Below are positions 47,401-57,953 of a stretch of DNA of 64,000 bases, piece after piece. The DNA is taken from contig NC_133481.1 of assembly GCF_025370935.1 (NCBI RefSeq), forward strand, positions 18,481,586 to 18,545,585, in the 5' to 3' direction. The translations under genes were made by a program, and so were the position numbers. The notes under the pieces are model-generated. The model was not told the origin of the DNA. It made no database searches and saw nothing but the letters and a program-made list of their open reading frames with translations. The DNA is from Choristoneura fumiferana. Lineage: Eukaryota > Arthropoda > Insecta > Lepidoptera > Tortricidae. Each line of letters starts with the position of its first letter. Position 1 is the first letter of the stretch.

Positions 47401-50400
47401 TAACTTTATAATACGCCTTTGAAATAGATTAGAATTTTGTATCCGTTTCATTTGCAATATTTTTTGGAATTTTATTATAAAAACGTATGCAATTTCCCAG
47501 ACACTACTTTTTGGTTTTAGCCAGTCTGTAAGATGGAACTTTAAGCTTCCCTGTGTTTCTAGTAGCCTTCGGCTCATCGACGTTAGTGGGAAAATTACAT
47601 ATGTTATTCCTAACATACATGATTATTTCAAAAACATAAAGCGACGGCTGGGTTAGGATACCTGTTTCCTTATAAAAGGTTTTAAAGATTCACGCGTTTT
47701 TCAAATTATAAAGTGCTCTAATTGCTCTCTTTTGTAAGATAAAAATATTTATTTATTTTTTATTTGACTGGATGGCAAACGAGCAAGTGGGTCTCCTGAT
47801 GGAATTGACTCAATGTCTGCAGCAGATGCCCATAAAACAAGGCCGTACGAATTAATGTCAGTGACGTTCCCCGTTGGGCGCAGACTGTTCCAGGTGAAGC
47901 AGTCGGGCTCCGTGATCCCGCTGTACAGCGTGTCGGGGCACCCGCTGGAGCCGCGGCTGCTGTGCGTGGCGGGCCGGGACCGCTTCGTGCGCGTGTTCGA
48001 CGCGCGGCAGCCCTCCGCGCCCGTCGCCCTATACTGCCCTGCGTCGTTCAATGACTCCACGGTGAGTTGATAATATTTAGTCTCCTGAGGCCCGACGTAA
48101 AATTTCTGGTCAATTTGAACCGAACGTCAATCAAGTAAGTTCAAATTTTTTTTAATGTCATATATACAGGGTGTGACGTGTAACATTCATTATCGGTCAG
48201 TATGGGAAAGTCTGAAACTATAATACATACGAAGATCCGTCCTTAGGAACCATGTCATCGATTTTAACAACAAGAAAGACTGCATTCATACATTTTTCAA
48301 AACTTGTACTCAGCCGGGAATCAACCCGGATCTTTGAAAAAAAAAATTACATTATTAAAGAATATGAAATACAATGCATTTTATTCATTCTAGATATCAT
48401 AGTTCATAGTAACAATAATGTATGTTTTATTTTTCAAAATTACAGAGTTCGATTCCCGAACAGAGTAAGTTTTTTTTTTTTGTAAATTATGAAATGCAGT
48501 TTTTCTCTTATTAATCGAAGACATGGTTCCTAAGCCAGAATTCGTATGTCTAAATAGTTTCAGACTTTCCCATACTGACCGATATGAATGTTACATCCTG
48601 TATATTACGCCAGGCTGCACGAGATTAGATCCGAATCCGATTCCCGATTAGATTAGAGAGAAAAATTTAACCGCTAGGATTAAAGACGTGAAATTCGGCG
48701 CGAATTTTCTTATCCAGCGCTAGTGAAATTCACGATGTAATTTTTGGTAAAACCTCCAAGATTTTTCGTTAAATCCCTGAATTTAAATTCAATTGCTAGG
48801 ACTAATTATTTACGCGTGCGAACCCGCGCGGCTAAAGGTTAGTCGAAGATAAATAAATGAATGATAGTTGGTTGTTTGTTTAGCTTGGTAGCTTATCTTT
48901 TAGCAGCCTTGACCACGACCTTTGAGTCCTAGTCTTTTACTTTGTACTGGCTTTAACCTCCGGCTTTGCACGCGTAAAAGAAAAGGTACAGTTCAACTGC
49001 GAATTGAAGCACCGGGAGTTCACCGAATTCCCGTGGGAAATTCCAATAGTAAAATAATAATATACACGGTGATTTATAATCAGTGAACTGGAGTTGAAAA
49101 TATTAATAATTAGCCTACATACGGTCTCTGAAGCCGTGATGGCCTAGTGGTTTGACCTATCGCCTCTCAAGCAGAGGGTCGTGGGTTCAAACCCCGGCTC
49201 GCACCTCTGAGTTTTTCGAAATTTATGTGCGGAGTTTACATTTGAAATTTACCACGAGCTTTGCGGTGAAGGAAAACATCGTGAGGAAAACTGCAACAAA
49301 CCTGCGAAGCAATTCAATGGTGTGTGTGAAGTTCCCAATCCGCACTGGACCGCGTGGAACTATGGCCCAAGCCCTCTTGTTCTGAGAGGACGCTGTGCCC
49401 AGCAGTGGACGTATATAGGCTGGGATGATGATGATGATACGGTCTCTTAGGTCACTGTTTAATTAATTGCACTTAATGATATTCTTAAAGGCTGACCAGA
49501 ATTATAAATTAAAAACCTCGCCATATTGCGGAAAACCAATAGAACTAATTTCTTGCACTGGTAACACTAAATTCAAATGTCATCTGTCTATTGCTGTCAA
49601 GTCAAAGTCAACGTTGTTTGCGCGTCGTATTTTAAAGTGTTATTTTGTGTTTTTGTGCGTTAAAATGCCGAAGATTATCCATAGCCTTGTAAGGAAAATA
49701 ATTCACAATGTATAAAAGTATTTGTCATAGAAAAAGTCTGAAGGATTAGAAAATATTCCTTTAAATGTTAATCATCGACACCGTTGGTATGGATACGTGG
49801 TCGCTCTACATTAATTACTAATTACTGAACTGAAGTAGAAACAGTGACTACTTATTACTCATGAATTTTTAAATTTTGTTTATAAAACTGTCTTATCCAA
49901 GTTGTGGGTTATGAGCTCATAGACTAAATCATTAGTAAGGTGACAATGAATTAAAATATTTTGAACATAAAAATATTACTAAAAAGAAAATGCCCTGGTT
50001 CCCTGTTCCATGTAATGAGGGCTACTTAACAGGTGGAACATCGCTAGATGGCGTTAGTGTCGTGAGGTCTGTTTGACGTTATGGTCTTGCTTGCGATTGG
50101 CTCAATCATGACGAATTTATCGACATGGAGAAGGTATGTCGAGAAATTTTAATTTTCTTATTTTATTACTGGAATTTCTTATTTTAATACTGAAAAATTA
50201 TTTACACATATTCTATAAACTATACATAGAAAGATACATTAGAAAGTAACAAATACAAATGGAAGACTAATAAATTGATTAAATAAGAAAAGCACGTAAT
50301 GTTTTATTTTTTCCATCCATTGTGGTTGCAAGGTTGCAACGTGACAACACGATGGATGTAACTGGATTAAGCCGTCAACAAAAAAAAACGGAAACAAAGA

Positions 50401-53400
50401 ACGAGAACTTGATGCACTCGGATTAGTCCTCATCATTAAACAAAAATAATACAACATAGAAAGAAAGAAAGAAAATACATTTATTCGGAACAGTGACAGA
50501 ATAATGAGGGCTATCGCGTATGAATTCGCCGCTAGAGGCGCTAGTGTAGCGTGAGGTCTCTGAAATGTCAAATCTCATAGTTTTTGGGTGAGCTACGCGG
50601 GTTTATTTATAATTAGAATAATTTTGTGAATATTTTGCATTACCTGAAATTAATTATGGCAATTATGCGATAAGGAGCAATGAATGTCTGTGTTTTAAGA
50701 CAGTTTTGTCTCTCGAAAACTTTTGTCCTCCCTTTTTTTCCGAACAAAACGGGACTACGCAACACTGTGGTTGCTCGATATTTTTATGGTACGTTTTTAA
50801 GGTGTATTAAATATGATTTTAATCTAATCTTTGTTTTCTCGCCCGTAATAACAGACTTTGAATGCCACACTTAAAAACCTCACGCAACAGTGGCACCATC
50901 TAAAAAGACAAAAAACGATAGCCCTCATTACATAAAAGAAAGAAAAAAAAAACAGTGTAGGTATAGGTTACTTCTGTTCACGAAACGGACCCACCTCAGC
51001 ATAATGCCGGCTCAAGAGCTGGCGCTGGTCTTCCGGTGGGACCGTGAGGCCGTCATTGCACGCTGCACGTGCGACCGAACCGTTTTTAATGAGGGCTATC
51101 GTTTTTGTCTTTCTAGATGGCGCCACTGTTGCGTGAGGTTTTTAAGTGTGGCTTTCAAAGTCTGTTATTACGGGCGTGAAAACAAAAGTTAGATTAAAAT
51201 TATATTTAATACACCTTAAAACCGTATCATAAAAATATTGAGCAACCAGTGTTGCGTAGTCCCGTTTTGTTCGGAAAAAAGGGAGGACAAAGTTTTCCGA
51301 AAGACAAAACTGCCTCAAAACACACACATTCATTGTCCCGTAACGCATAATTGCCATAATTAATTTCAAGTAATATAAAATACTTATTCACAAAACCAGC
51401 GACCACAAGCCAGCGAGGAAACGATTGGCTATCGACTATTTTCTCGCTCAAGAAACGAACAAAAGATATAAGATCCTGTGTGAGTAAAAGAGACACATAT
51501 ATTAATAGTTGATCGCTGGCTGTTCACACTGTCGGCGAGAACTCGCTCTTACATATTTTGTCGCAGCGACAAGAGCTATAAAACTCGCTCAGCGATGTCA
51601 GCTTGGCGGCCGCCCCGCACGAGCGAGTCGAGTGAAGTGAGTAATCGCCCGTCGCACGCGAACACTCGCTTGCAGCCGAGCGACAAAACTACACTCGCTT
51701 CTCGCTGCTCGCCCACTCGTTTCTAGTTACTCGCTCTACTCGCTTCTCGCTCATCGTCGGCGGTGGGACAAGTGCCTAAGGGTTGTTGGCTTTGCGACTT
51801 ATTCGTGATCCGCACCAAATGTTTGTTCTCAGGGTGGAACGAAAAGTACAAAATATAACATGATGCATCTGACGTGCGCGATATTCAACCACGATGGCAG
51901 CGAGGTCCTCGGCTCATACAACGACGAAGATATCTACCTGTTCGATACGAAACGAGACGTCTATGACAAGTAAGTATTCTAGACTAGAACATTCTTAATT
52001 TTTTTGTTTTCATTCTTCGGCAGTCGTCGTTGGTGTGTATGACTTAAATACCTATTTATTTACTACGTAATACTAGACGTAATAAAAAAACCGCATTCAA
52101 ATCGGTTCACCCGTTTAAGAGGTACGGTACACAGACAGACACAGCGGTCAAATTATAACACCTCTTTTGCGTCGGGTTAAAACAAGTTGATTTGCCGCTG
52201 GTTTTTCTAAGCGTACAGAGCACGCCACTTCATTTGATTTGTGGCGGTGAAGAGTTTAAGGCAGTCTGGTTTTTATTTAATTTTTAACAGAACCTTATAA
52301 AATCCTATCCTACTAATATATTATTATAATAAATGTGAAAGTTTGTGAGTGAGTATGTTTGTTACTTCTTCACGCTGAAACGGCTGAACGGATTTGAATG
52401 AAATTTGGCAAAAAGTTAGTTTATAACCTGGATTAAAACATAGAATACTTTTTATCCCGATATTCTCACGGGATAGGGATAAAATCTCGAAATAACAACG
52501 GCTGGGCTTAGAGTCATGAAATTTGGTATGTAGGTAGCTGTACGCAAGAATAACACATAGGCTACTTTTTATCCCGATATTCCCACGGAATAGGGATAAA
52601 AACTTGAAATTTCAACAGCTGGGCTTAGTCATGAAATTTTGTACAGTGTTGTTCTTAACACAACCTCAATGAAGACCACGATATAAATTTTGGGATTTCC
52701 CACGGGAATTTTGTAAAATTCCGGAATTTTAATTGTACTTAACTACCAGATCGAATACTACGCGTGCGACCAAACTCTAGTTAGTAATATTGATGGATGA
52801 TGTCCAATTCCAGAAGCAGTTCCGACAGAGGCGCCAACGGCTACACGCACTGTTACAGCGGGCACCGCAACAGCGCCACCTTCAAGGGGGTGGCGTTCTT
52901 CGGGCCTCGCAGCCAGTACGTGGTCTCCGGGTCTGACTGCGGCCACATATACATCTGGGATAAGGACTCGGAAGCCATCGTGCAGTGGATGGAAGGGGAT
53001 AATGGAGGAGTGGTGAGCCATTCATAACAGTTATTTGTGGCGCAAGGAAGCAAAATGGTGTATTTACGCCGATTTCTATTGTAGAATCCTGAGCGAAATG
53101 AGGGTTTCAAGTGTTAACGCCCAAGATGAAAATAATTTTGCTCCCGAGTAGCTCATACAACTTTTCACACCGAGCATTAAGATAGTTACTTAGAAAAAAA
53201 AATCTAATTGTTATTAAAAAACAACCAGCATAGAAAATGGCGTGGCTATACAATTATCAAGTTCAAAAAATGGCATTTGCAATAAAACACTTAGAAAAGT
53301 TGCACTTTGCTCCCTCTCGTCAGGGAGGACTTTTTCTGAAGGAGAGTGTGAATAATATATGTATTTCTATTGAATTGTAAGAAAATAAATTAATCAGTGT

Positions 53401-54910
53401 CGTGTTTCCTTCTCTGATGACTATTCAGTTTGAATTGCATAATGTATATTTGTCTATTTCTCATTTTTGACTGCTCAAAAGTTAACTGGTGGAGATCGCT
53501 CTTTAACGATAAAACCTCTACTTTTAATATTTTTTAACATGTGTGTATCGATATATCGATATTGAATATCGGAAGTCGATAAGTGTGAAGTCACTATGAC
53601 AGATCAAAAATGCCGCGAAAATTCCGAGCCGTGGTGATGAGTGTGATGTTGTCTTTTGCAGGTGAACTGTATAGAGACGCACCCTCGCAGCCCGGTGCTG
53701 GCGAGCAGCGGCCTCGACAAGGATGTCAAGATATGGATACCGTCGAGCCAGGAGGACCCTGACTACTCGGGGCTAGAGAAGGTATGCTTACAACTGGTCT
53801 TTTTACAAGTGTATACACAGTTCTGGGTTGACACAGAGTCCGGGCTGTGTGTGTCATACTGCGTTGCTTATGGATGTCAACTAGCTTCGATTTAAAAAAA
53901 AACGCGTTTTTCGACTGTCTCACAACTTGATTGAGTCTTTGGGCTTGAGCACGGGAGTGGCGGTGACGCCATCTATGTTATTATGTTGGTACTTATAGTT
54001 GCAAACTAAGGTATGTTACTGTTGGATAGCTAGGAACCGAAAATGTTCGGCTAAAAGCTACTAGATGGCGCCACCTACGACGCTTTAGGAGACAAGATGG
54101 AGGTTGATACAAATGTTACAATTTCTCTTGTAACCACGACTAAGCAAACGTGGTTGCGTGATTTACTTCACTTTTAAAACCAAACCAAGGAAAATAAGGG
54201 ACACTTTAGTTTCATCGGTAAAATGAAATCAAAAATAAACCGAGTAAATTTGAAGATGAATACATTCGTAATTTACCATGAGCTTTGTGGTGAAGGATAA
54301 ACATCTTGAGGAAACCTAAACTAACTTGCGAAGCAATACGATACGTAGACGTGTAAAGTCTCAATCCTCACTGGGCCCGCATGGGATCAACGGCCCAAGC
54401 CCTCTCATTCTGAGAGGACGCCTGTGCCCATCAGTGGGACATAATTTAAGCTGGGACGAATTAAAGATATATCACTCTCCAAACAATTAATTGTCTAAAC
54501 TAACTGTGGCCCGCACTCCGTCCGCATAAAATTCATTTATCCCGCGGGAACTATGTAATTTTCCACGATAAAACTATACTATGCCATTCAGAAGGGCCCC
54601 TTCCCCAGGCTTCAAACTATCTGTATACCGAATTTCATCTAAATCAGTTCACATTTTATAATATTAGTGGGATGTGGAGGAATGTTCAGAATATTTTAGT
54701 ACCTTTGTTGGAACAAAAAATAATGTAAGCTTTTTTTTACAGACGATCCGAGAAAATAGTAGTACCCAGCGTAGCCCATTGTTCAGTGATTTTTTACCTA
54801 CACTTTATAACGCGTGGCGCGGCGAGAACAGACTATTCACCGACGAGGACCGCGCGCCGCCTTACGGAGGGAATATCGAGTTCGACGGCAACGTCTGTAC
54901 TGCTTTCTAG
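35480..54910 (+). CDS. DCAF8: DCAF8 (WDR42A), WD40 substrate receptor of CUL4-DDB1 ligase, 11 exons
   Basis: Exons: 35480..35597, 35673..36036, 42224..42423, 43737..43910, 44489..44664, 45833..46011, 47884..48061, 51833..51969, 52814..53012, 53662..53781, 54743..54910. Every junction is in phase; the product is 670 aa. Residues 1 to about 230 are acidic and Ser-rich. From about 255 on come WD40 repeats with conserved phrases: FYGSLHSVYRLKKLHHLNKH, LLASGSDDTNVVVWDWAR, GHKSNVFQSKFL, VVSAGEDGQVMQCDVR, VAGRDRFVRVFDARQ, LGSYNDEDIYLFD, YVVSGSDCGHIYIWDKDS and LASSGLDKDVKIW. WDWAR and FDAR resemble the WDXR boxes that bind DDB1. DCAF8 recruits proteins to CUL4-DDB1 for ubiquitination (family knowledge). 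The tail (54743-54910) with LPTLYNAWRGENRLF is short, compared with an acidic tail in mammals. Possible poly(A) signals are AATAAA at 55097 and 55187. Confidence 0.94.
36481..36712 (+). repeat. dispersed repeat ending GGGGTTAAAA
   Basis: It runs through AATCGGTTCAGCCGTTAAAA, AACCATCGCTAGAAATCCTG and AGCGGTCAAACTTATAACAC. Relatives: 43361-43536, 52090-52190 and 58575-58720. The class is unknown to me. Confidence 0.7.
36931..37135. repeat. dispersed repeat with AGCCGCGGGCAAAAGCTAG end
   Basis: It begins with a short piece of the A-tailed repeat (TTATTCGACTGGATGGCAAA). It then reads ATAGGCTACTTTTTATCCCG and ends GAGCCGCGGGCAAAAGCTAG. The ACTTTTTATCCC phrase recurs at 52445 and 52565. It appears to be a composite of two repeats. 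Confidence 0.6.
38522..38804 (-). repeat. 280-bp A-tailed dispersed repeat, copy 3
   Basis: Full-length inverse copy of 2136-2424, starting with a T-run then TTATTCGACTGGATGGCAAA and ending CCTACCACCTGCAAAA. Confidence 0.85.
39402..40106 (-). mobile_element. element with ACGGAACCCT / CGAGTCCGACTCGC ends, copy 1
   Basis: One end reads AGGGTTCCGTAGCCAAATGG with a TGTCTG run. The other reads CTACGGAACCCTTCACGGGC followed by GAGTCCGACTCGCACTTGG. The 41268-41918 element has the same ends in inverse order but a different interior. The inner segment 39840-39930 contains paired ACCCACGAAGACGCGTGG / CCACGGCACGCGT blocks, perhaps a nested insertion. It is non-coding. Confidence 0.65.
40215..40395 (-). 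mobile_element. LINE tail fragment
   Basis: CATCATCATATCACCTGTAGG, ATAGGCCTCCCCCATAGACC and GCATCCACGGTGAACC match 15924-16045. This is a 5'-truncated non-LTR remnant. Confidence 0.65.
41268..41918 (+). mobile_element. element with GTGTCGGACACGCCC / ACGGAACCCT ends, copy 2
   Basis: It starts AAAAACCGGCCAAGAGCGTG and ends TTTTGGCTACGGAACCCTAA. The polypyrimidine interior differs from copy 1. Partial ends also occur at 26608-26665 and 60700-60722. Confidence 0.65.
43016..43256 (+). mobile_element. tRNA-derived SINE, family 3
   Basis: GACGACCAGATGGCCAAGTG (A-box region) and CGGGTTCGATTCCCGG (B box) lead a body ending GTGTCCCATGATATTTATTT. It is inside dcaf8 intron 3. It could be mistaken for a tRNA gene, but the clover-leaf is not complete and the body is retroposon-like. 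Confidence 0.9.
43361..43536 (+). repeat. dispersed repeat ending GTCGGGGGTTAAAA
   Basis: Same family as 36481-36712: AAAACCGCATTGAAATCGGT, GAGAGCTACGATGCGACAG and ACACCCCTCTTTTTGCGTCG. Confidence 0.75.
43923..44100 (+). repeat. dispersed repeat with internal inversion relative to 4433-4605
   Basis: The first half aligns directly with 4433-4515. The second half, from GCGTCTCCAGGTGTGTCC, is the reverse complement of 4540-4600. It starts 13 bp after the exon 4 donor. Confidence 0.75.
44299..44465. mobile_element. near-perfect hairpin element beside dcaf8 exon 5
   Basis: Arms of about 75 bp (44299-44376 and 44388-44465) pair, e.g. TTCTATGGGCGTGTACAC with GTGTACACGCCCATAGAA, around a loop of about 11 bases. 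It ends 23 bp before exon 5 begins. It is likely a MITE. Confidence 0.9.
44988..45256 (-). mobile_element. tRNA-derived SINE, family 3
   Basis: Nearly identical to 26666-26943, including CGGGAATCGAACCCGGGACC and TAGGCCATCTGGTCGTC, with an (AAAT)n-type tail at 44988-45004. High identity suggests recent activity. Confidence 0.92.
45443..45744 (+). mobile_element. tRNA-derived SINE, family 1, with 9-bp target duplication
   Basis: It starts AAGCCGTGGTGGCCTAGTGG (A box) and has GGGTTCAAACCCCGGC (B box). It ends ACGTATATAGGCTGGGATGA. AAGGGTAAG flanks it at 45434-45442 and 45745-45753. The tail region is shared with RTE-like LINE tails, which suggests the partner LINE. Confidence 0.92.
46014..46240 (-). 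repeat. 280-bp A-tailed repeat, internally deleted copy at a splice donor
   Basis: It begins 2-3 bases after the exon 6 donor (exon ends 46011). A gap of about 45 bp occurs where CCTCAACTGCTGCTTC joins the two halves. It ends CATCTGCAAAAC. Confidence 0.85.
46240..47020. other. dcaf8 intron 6, unassigned with inverted-repeat blocks
   Basis: 46440-46580 has paired GTGTCAC/GTGACAC-type motifs. 46619-46665 (CGCTCGTTTGCAGCGATAAA, GTCACGTGACC) pairs with 46895-46955, suggesting a decayed inverted-repeat element of about 340 bp. No exon seen. Confidence 0.5.
47030..47370 (+). repeat. AAAGTCAAAGTC-type repeat, interrupted copy
   Basis: It matches 22900-23130, including GGTTCGGAAAAACCTCTGCT and ACACAGTAGGTTCGCTATT, but is split at ATGATATCTAT by the insertion at 47205-47292. 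Confidence 0.85.
47205..47292 (+). mobile_element. 5'-truncated SINE family 1 insertion with target duplication
   Basis: Only the 3' about 88 bp (CCCGCGTGGGAACTATAGCC to GGGATGATGATG) are present. ATGATATCTAT flanks it (47194-47204, 47293-47303), partly merging with the GAT tail. The uninterrupted site is seen at 23062-23076. Confidence 0.9.
47753..47801 (-). repeat. truncated A-tailed repeat
   Basis: TTTGACTGGATGGCAAACGA through GTGGGTCTCCTGATGG, the tail end only. It is about 80 bp before exon 7. Confidence 0.75.
48165..48606. mobile_element. 440-bp foldback element, GGTCAGTATGG family
   Basis: The left arm (48165-48290) and right arm (48490-48606) pair over about 115 bp, e.g. TCGGTCAGTATGGGAAAGTC. 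The middle carries GGAATCAACCC (48317) and GTTCGATTCCCG (48447), a B-box-like pair in opposing orientation. Arm fragments occur at 14457 and 17720. Confidence 0.85.
49130..49436 (+). mobile_element. tRNA-derived SINE, family 1, with 11-bp target duplication
   Basis: GAAGCCGTGATGGCCTAGTG and GGGTTCAAACCCCGGC, body as in 45443-45744, tail GGGATGATGATGATG. ATACGGTCTCT is present at 49119-49129 and 49437-49447. Confidence 0.94.
50030..50115. repeat. TCGCTAGATGGCGTTAGT repeat
   Basis: GTGGAACATCGCTAGATGGC to TTGCTTGCGATTGGCTCA recurs at 55613-55695 with a handful of differences. It is a piece of a dispersed repeat. Confidence 0.7.
50622..51395. repeat. large inverted repeat, about 305-bp arms, about 155-bp spacer
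   Basis: The left arm (50622-50930) and right arm (51088-51395) pair almost throughout. Both contain CCGAACAAAACGGGACTACG, TTTCTCGCCCGTAATAACAG-type blocks, and GCCACTGTTGCGTGAGGTTT in opposite orientation. The spacer includes GCTGCACGTGCGACCG. It sits in dcaf8 intron 7, so the pre-mRNA could form a long duplex. Confidence 0.9.
51500..51770. repeat. CTCGCTTCTCGC-rich segment
   Basis: Multiple short ACTCGCT / TCTCGCT repeats, bounded by CTGTCGGCGAG at 51529 and CTCATCGTCGGCGGTG near 51750. It is a low-order repeat without recognised class. Confidence 0.5.
52080..52760. repeat. dispersed repeats in dcaf8 intron 8
   Basis: 52090-52190 is a partial GGGTTAAAA repeat. 52360-52760 contains GCTGAACGGATTTGAATGAA and two near-duplicates of GGCTACTTTTTATCCCGATA / ATTCTCACGGGATAGGGATA. 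The exon 9 acceptor (52814) follows about 50 bp later. Confidence 0.65.
53013..53661 (+). other. dcaf8 intron 9, little recognised
   Basis: AT-rich sequence. 53480-53515 (ACTGGTGGAGATCGCTCTTT) resembles a LINE 3' UTR start. A short ATCGATATATCGATATTGAA run lies at 53548-53567. Nothing else. Confidence 0.5.
54238..54462 (+). mobile_element. decayed SINE family 1 (3' two thirds)
   Basis: AATTTACCATGAGCTTTGTG, GCGAAGCAATACGATAC, CCCAAGCCCTCTCATTCTGA and CAGTGGGACATAATTTAAGC match the copies at 45443 and 49130 with about 20 percent divergence. It is an older insertion. Confidence 0.85.
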
Positions 54911-56800
54911 TGAATGGGCTGTTATTTCTATTATAGATGTTCAATTAAAGATTAGTTTTATTGTGCCCAGTTTTTAGGTGCTTCGCAATGGAAATAGACC
55001 TATGAAAATGTTGATGAAAAACAGTGTTGTGCTAAGAACAGAAATATAACTGATGCGTTTGTAAAATATACTGTTCGTCCAAGATAATTAATAAGTAATA
55101 AACTAATACACATATACGGTATACGGTTCGTTCGTAAATTAGTTTTAAGATAATCCCCACAAAAAACCGTCTTTTAGATTTAATTGAATAAAGATATTTT
55201 GACTTGACTTGAGGTGCCTAAAAAACGCAGTGTGGTAGAGATTTTATGGAGTCACATAGTGTGCTTTATTGTGTGTGGTTAAAGTGCGACCTTGGCCATG
55301 GTAGCCTAGTGGTTTCACCAATGGCCTTTTATACAGGCCGTGGGTTTATTACAAATAAACAACACGAAGGATAAATATGATTTGAAATTTACCAGAATAT
55401 AAAGGAAAACATCGTGACGCTCTCAGACTAGTGTCAACGATATCCCTTGCCAGGCCATGCAATGTCGCTATGATATTTTATTTGAAAAGTTTTAACTTTA
55501 AGGTCAAATATAACTAAACAAGGCAAAGTCCGCTCTTGGGCGAACAAAATAACTATGACTATTCTGATACTGGATGTCAGACGTAGGTAGAGCCGTAGGA
55601 GAGTTTTCTTGTAGGTGGAATATCGCTAGATGGCGTTAGTAACATAAGATCCGTTTGACGTACAGTCTTGCTTGCGATATTGGCTCATTAGTTCAGTACA
55701 GTACCCGGCGATAATGATTGCACATCGGTCTTCGGAAAAAAAGACAATTGGCTGTTCACGACGATTTCCGAACACTGGCGACCGTCCATCAATAATCGTA
55801 TTTATTACGTGATGTTTTACATCAAATAAATACTGCACGTTTTGGACTTAATTAGTTTACGTCAAATTAATGACATGTAAACTTCGGATATCTATAAAGA
55901 GCTGTTGCAACTACTAGAAAGAGGATAGTTCCCTCTTTTTCCTAAAGATGCCATCGTACAATTTAAAGTTTTGAGGGGTTTGAACAACTCTTTATTATAT
56001 ATTTTCATCTAAATGCGTCCGTACTCTATTGCACCTGTACAGTCAGCCAAGAAATTGGTCTACCCCCTACAGTCGATGTTTATTTGAACGTCATGAGACA
56101 ACAAGGTCTATTTCCCTTGCAGTAATGTTATGACTGTGACAATTGCTCTCTTTATCTTATGATTTACGTCATGTGATGTGTCAAGTTTGAATTGACAACT
56201 GACATCGTAGTGTTTTGTTTAAGCATGATCTCAATATATAAGAACACTTTTGTTGAATTTACGTCGATAAAAATACTTGACACTTGTCAGTGATAATTTA
56301 TTTTTCAGTTGCAAAAAGTTTTTCTTGAAAAAGATCGAAATGGTTTAAATTAAAGGGAATCATATTATAACATTACCGCAAAATAATAGCCTTCTGCATT
56401 TATAACAAAGGTCAAAATGACAAAATCAAAATAATATATGACTTTAAATGTCAGGAATCTCAAATAAAGACGATACGTCATATTTGTGCATCTTTACACT
56501 CCGTTAGAAAAGTCAACTTAGTGATATTTGATCTCACAGAAACTTTTGTCAAAATGGTAGACCACTTTCTTGGCGACTGTACAACGACTGACAATCGTGA
56601 CATAAATAGTGTTGACAACGCTCTACGAAGCCGAAATGGCACACGTGAAATTACAAACGTGAAAAATAACTCTGTCTCTCTTCATAATTCATTTTCATCA
56701 AGCTATATAAGTATTAACTGACAACGAGTCTCACTAACTAACTCATACTGTAGCTACTCAGCGCCATCTAGTTTATCATCTCGGAATTAGTACAACTTAC
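54911..56800. other. intergenic downstream of dcaf8
   Basis: Contains AATAAA at 55097 and 55187 (dcaf8 3' end), a decayed SINE head (55284-55418), and the 55613-55695 repeat shared with 50030. 55700-56800 is unassigned. Confidence 0.5.
55284..55418 (+). mobile_element. decayed SINE family 1 head
   Basis: GGCCATGGTAGCCTAGTGGT keeps the A box. The B-box region (GCCGTGGGTTTATTACAAAT) is eroded. ATTTACCAGAATATAAAGGA matches the body. Confidence 0.7.
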
Positions 56801-56818
56801 GACCGAGTACTGCCTTTT

Positions 56819-57041
56819 CGCAACGTAACGTTTGGCAACCTGTTTCATTTTCGCAACTTTTCATTTCGCAAACTCTGAAACTGTAAATATTTCAGGGTTA
56901 ATTTCAGGCATCGTGTAGAACCTTTATGTTAGGTTAGGTTTAGTTTTTATAAAAATCCTGAAATATTTACAGTTTCAGAAATATTAAACAGTTGGGAAAT
57001 GAAAAGTTGCGAAATGAAACAGGTTGCCAAACGTTATTCGC
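56819..57041. mobile_element. inverted-repeat element, about 220 bp
   Basis: The left end CGCAACGTAACGTTTGGCAA with AAACTGTAAATATTTCAGG pairs with the right end containing CCTGAAATATTTACAGTTTC and GGTTGCCAAACGTTATTCG. Arms about 75 bp. Non-coding. Confidence 0.85.
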
Positions 57042-57172
57042 CGAATTAGTAAACCACTTCAGACGCTCTTTCCTTCGGACTTCGGTCCCCAGAGAACATC
57101 GGCCTGGAGAGAGCTTTATTGTAGCCGTTCCCTACAGTAGTCTTGGAGAAATTAACTTAATTTGTCCTATTA

Positions 57173-57315
57173 AGGGGCTATTTCACCATCCATTGATTAG
57201 TGTTAACTGACGGTTAAATGTGATGCCGTCTCCGTCTATTCGAACAAAACAAATAGAGACGGCATCACATTTAACCGTCAGTTAACGCTAATCAATGGAT
57301 GGTGAAACAGCCCCT
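57173..57315. mobile_element. 143-bp near-perfect hairpin MITE, copy 2
   Basis: AGGGGCTATTTCACCATCCA and its complement at 57296-57315 define the ends. The stem of about 60 bp continues to GATGCCGTCTC around a 20-25-base loop. Sister copy at 19212-19336. Confidence 0.93.
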
Positions 57316-57953
57316 AAATGTTCCTTTAAAGTTAGCGGAACCAAAAGTAACATGTAAAATAAATTTAATAGTGGATACTGTACATCTCATATTTTCACGT
57401 AGTGATTTAAAAGATTACTTCCAAGTCATAAAATAAGGGACGGGTAACGTGCGCTAAGCGGGTTAGAAGAGGATGGGAGATTAGGGTTATACCTGTGCTA
57501 TTGTTATGCATTTTCTTAATGCTGCTCGAGGAAACTATCTCGAAACAAGGTGGAACTACTATTTTGCAATAAATTACATGATGATTTCTTTGGCAGATGT
57601 TTATAGAATGTCAACGGTCATTTGCAGCGATAAAGTTCTACTGTGATACACAATTACCTACTTAGCAGAAGGATGTTCAAATTTAAACATTTTTATACCT
57701 AAGGGTGTCATGGCAAGTCGCTTATAGAATAAAGAAAGCTTAGAGTCGCTTAAAGAATAATAAGAAAGAAGCTTATAGAAAATACAAAATTAAAAAACAG
57801 CTAGGTAGTGCATAATTATTTTTTACTTTTTAGTTGTCTTTTTTGTCGGCGTTTTTTTTCGGGCGTTTTTTTATGTCGGGTTTTTTAAATTTTAAATTTA
57901 AGTTTTTTATTTCATGTTTTTTTAAGCTTAGGTAAGTATATGATTTTTTTTAG

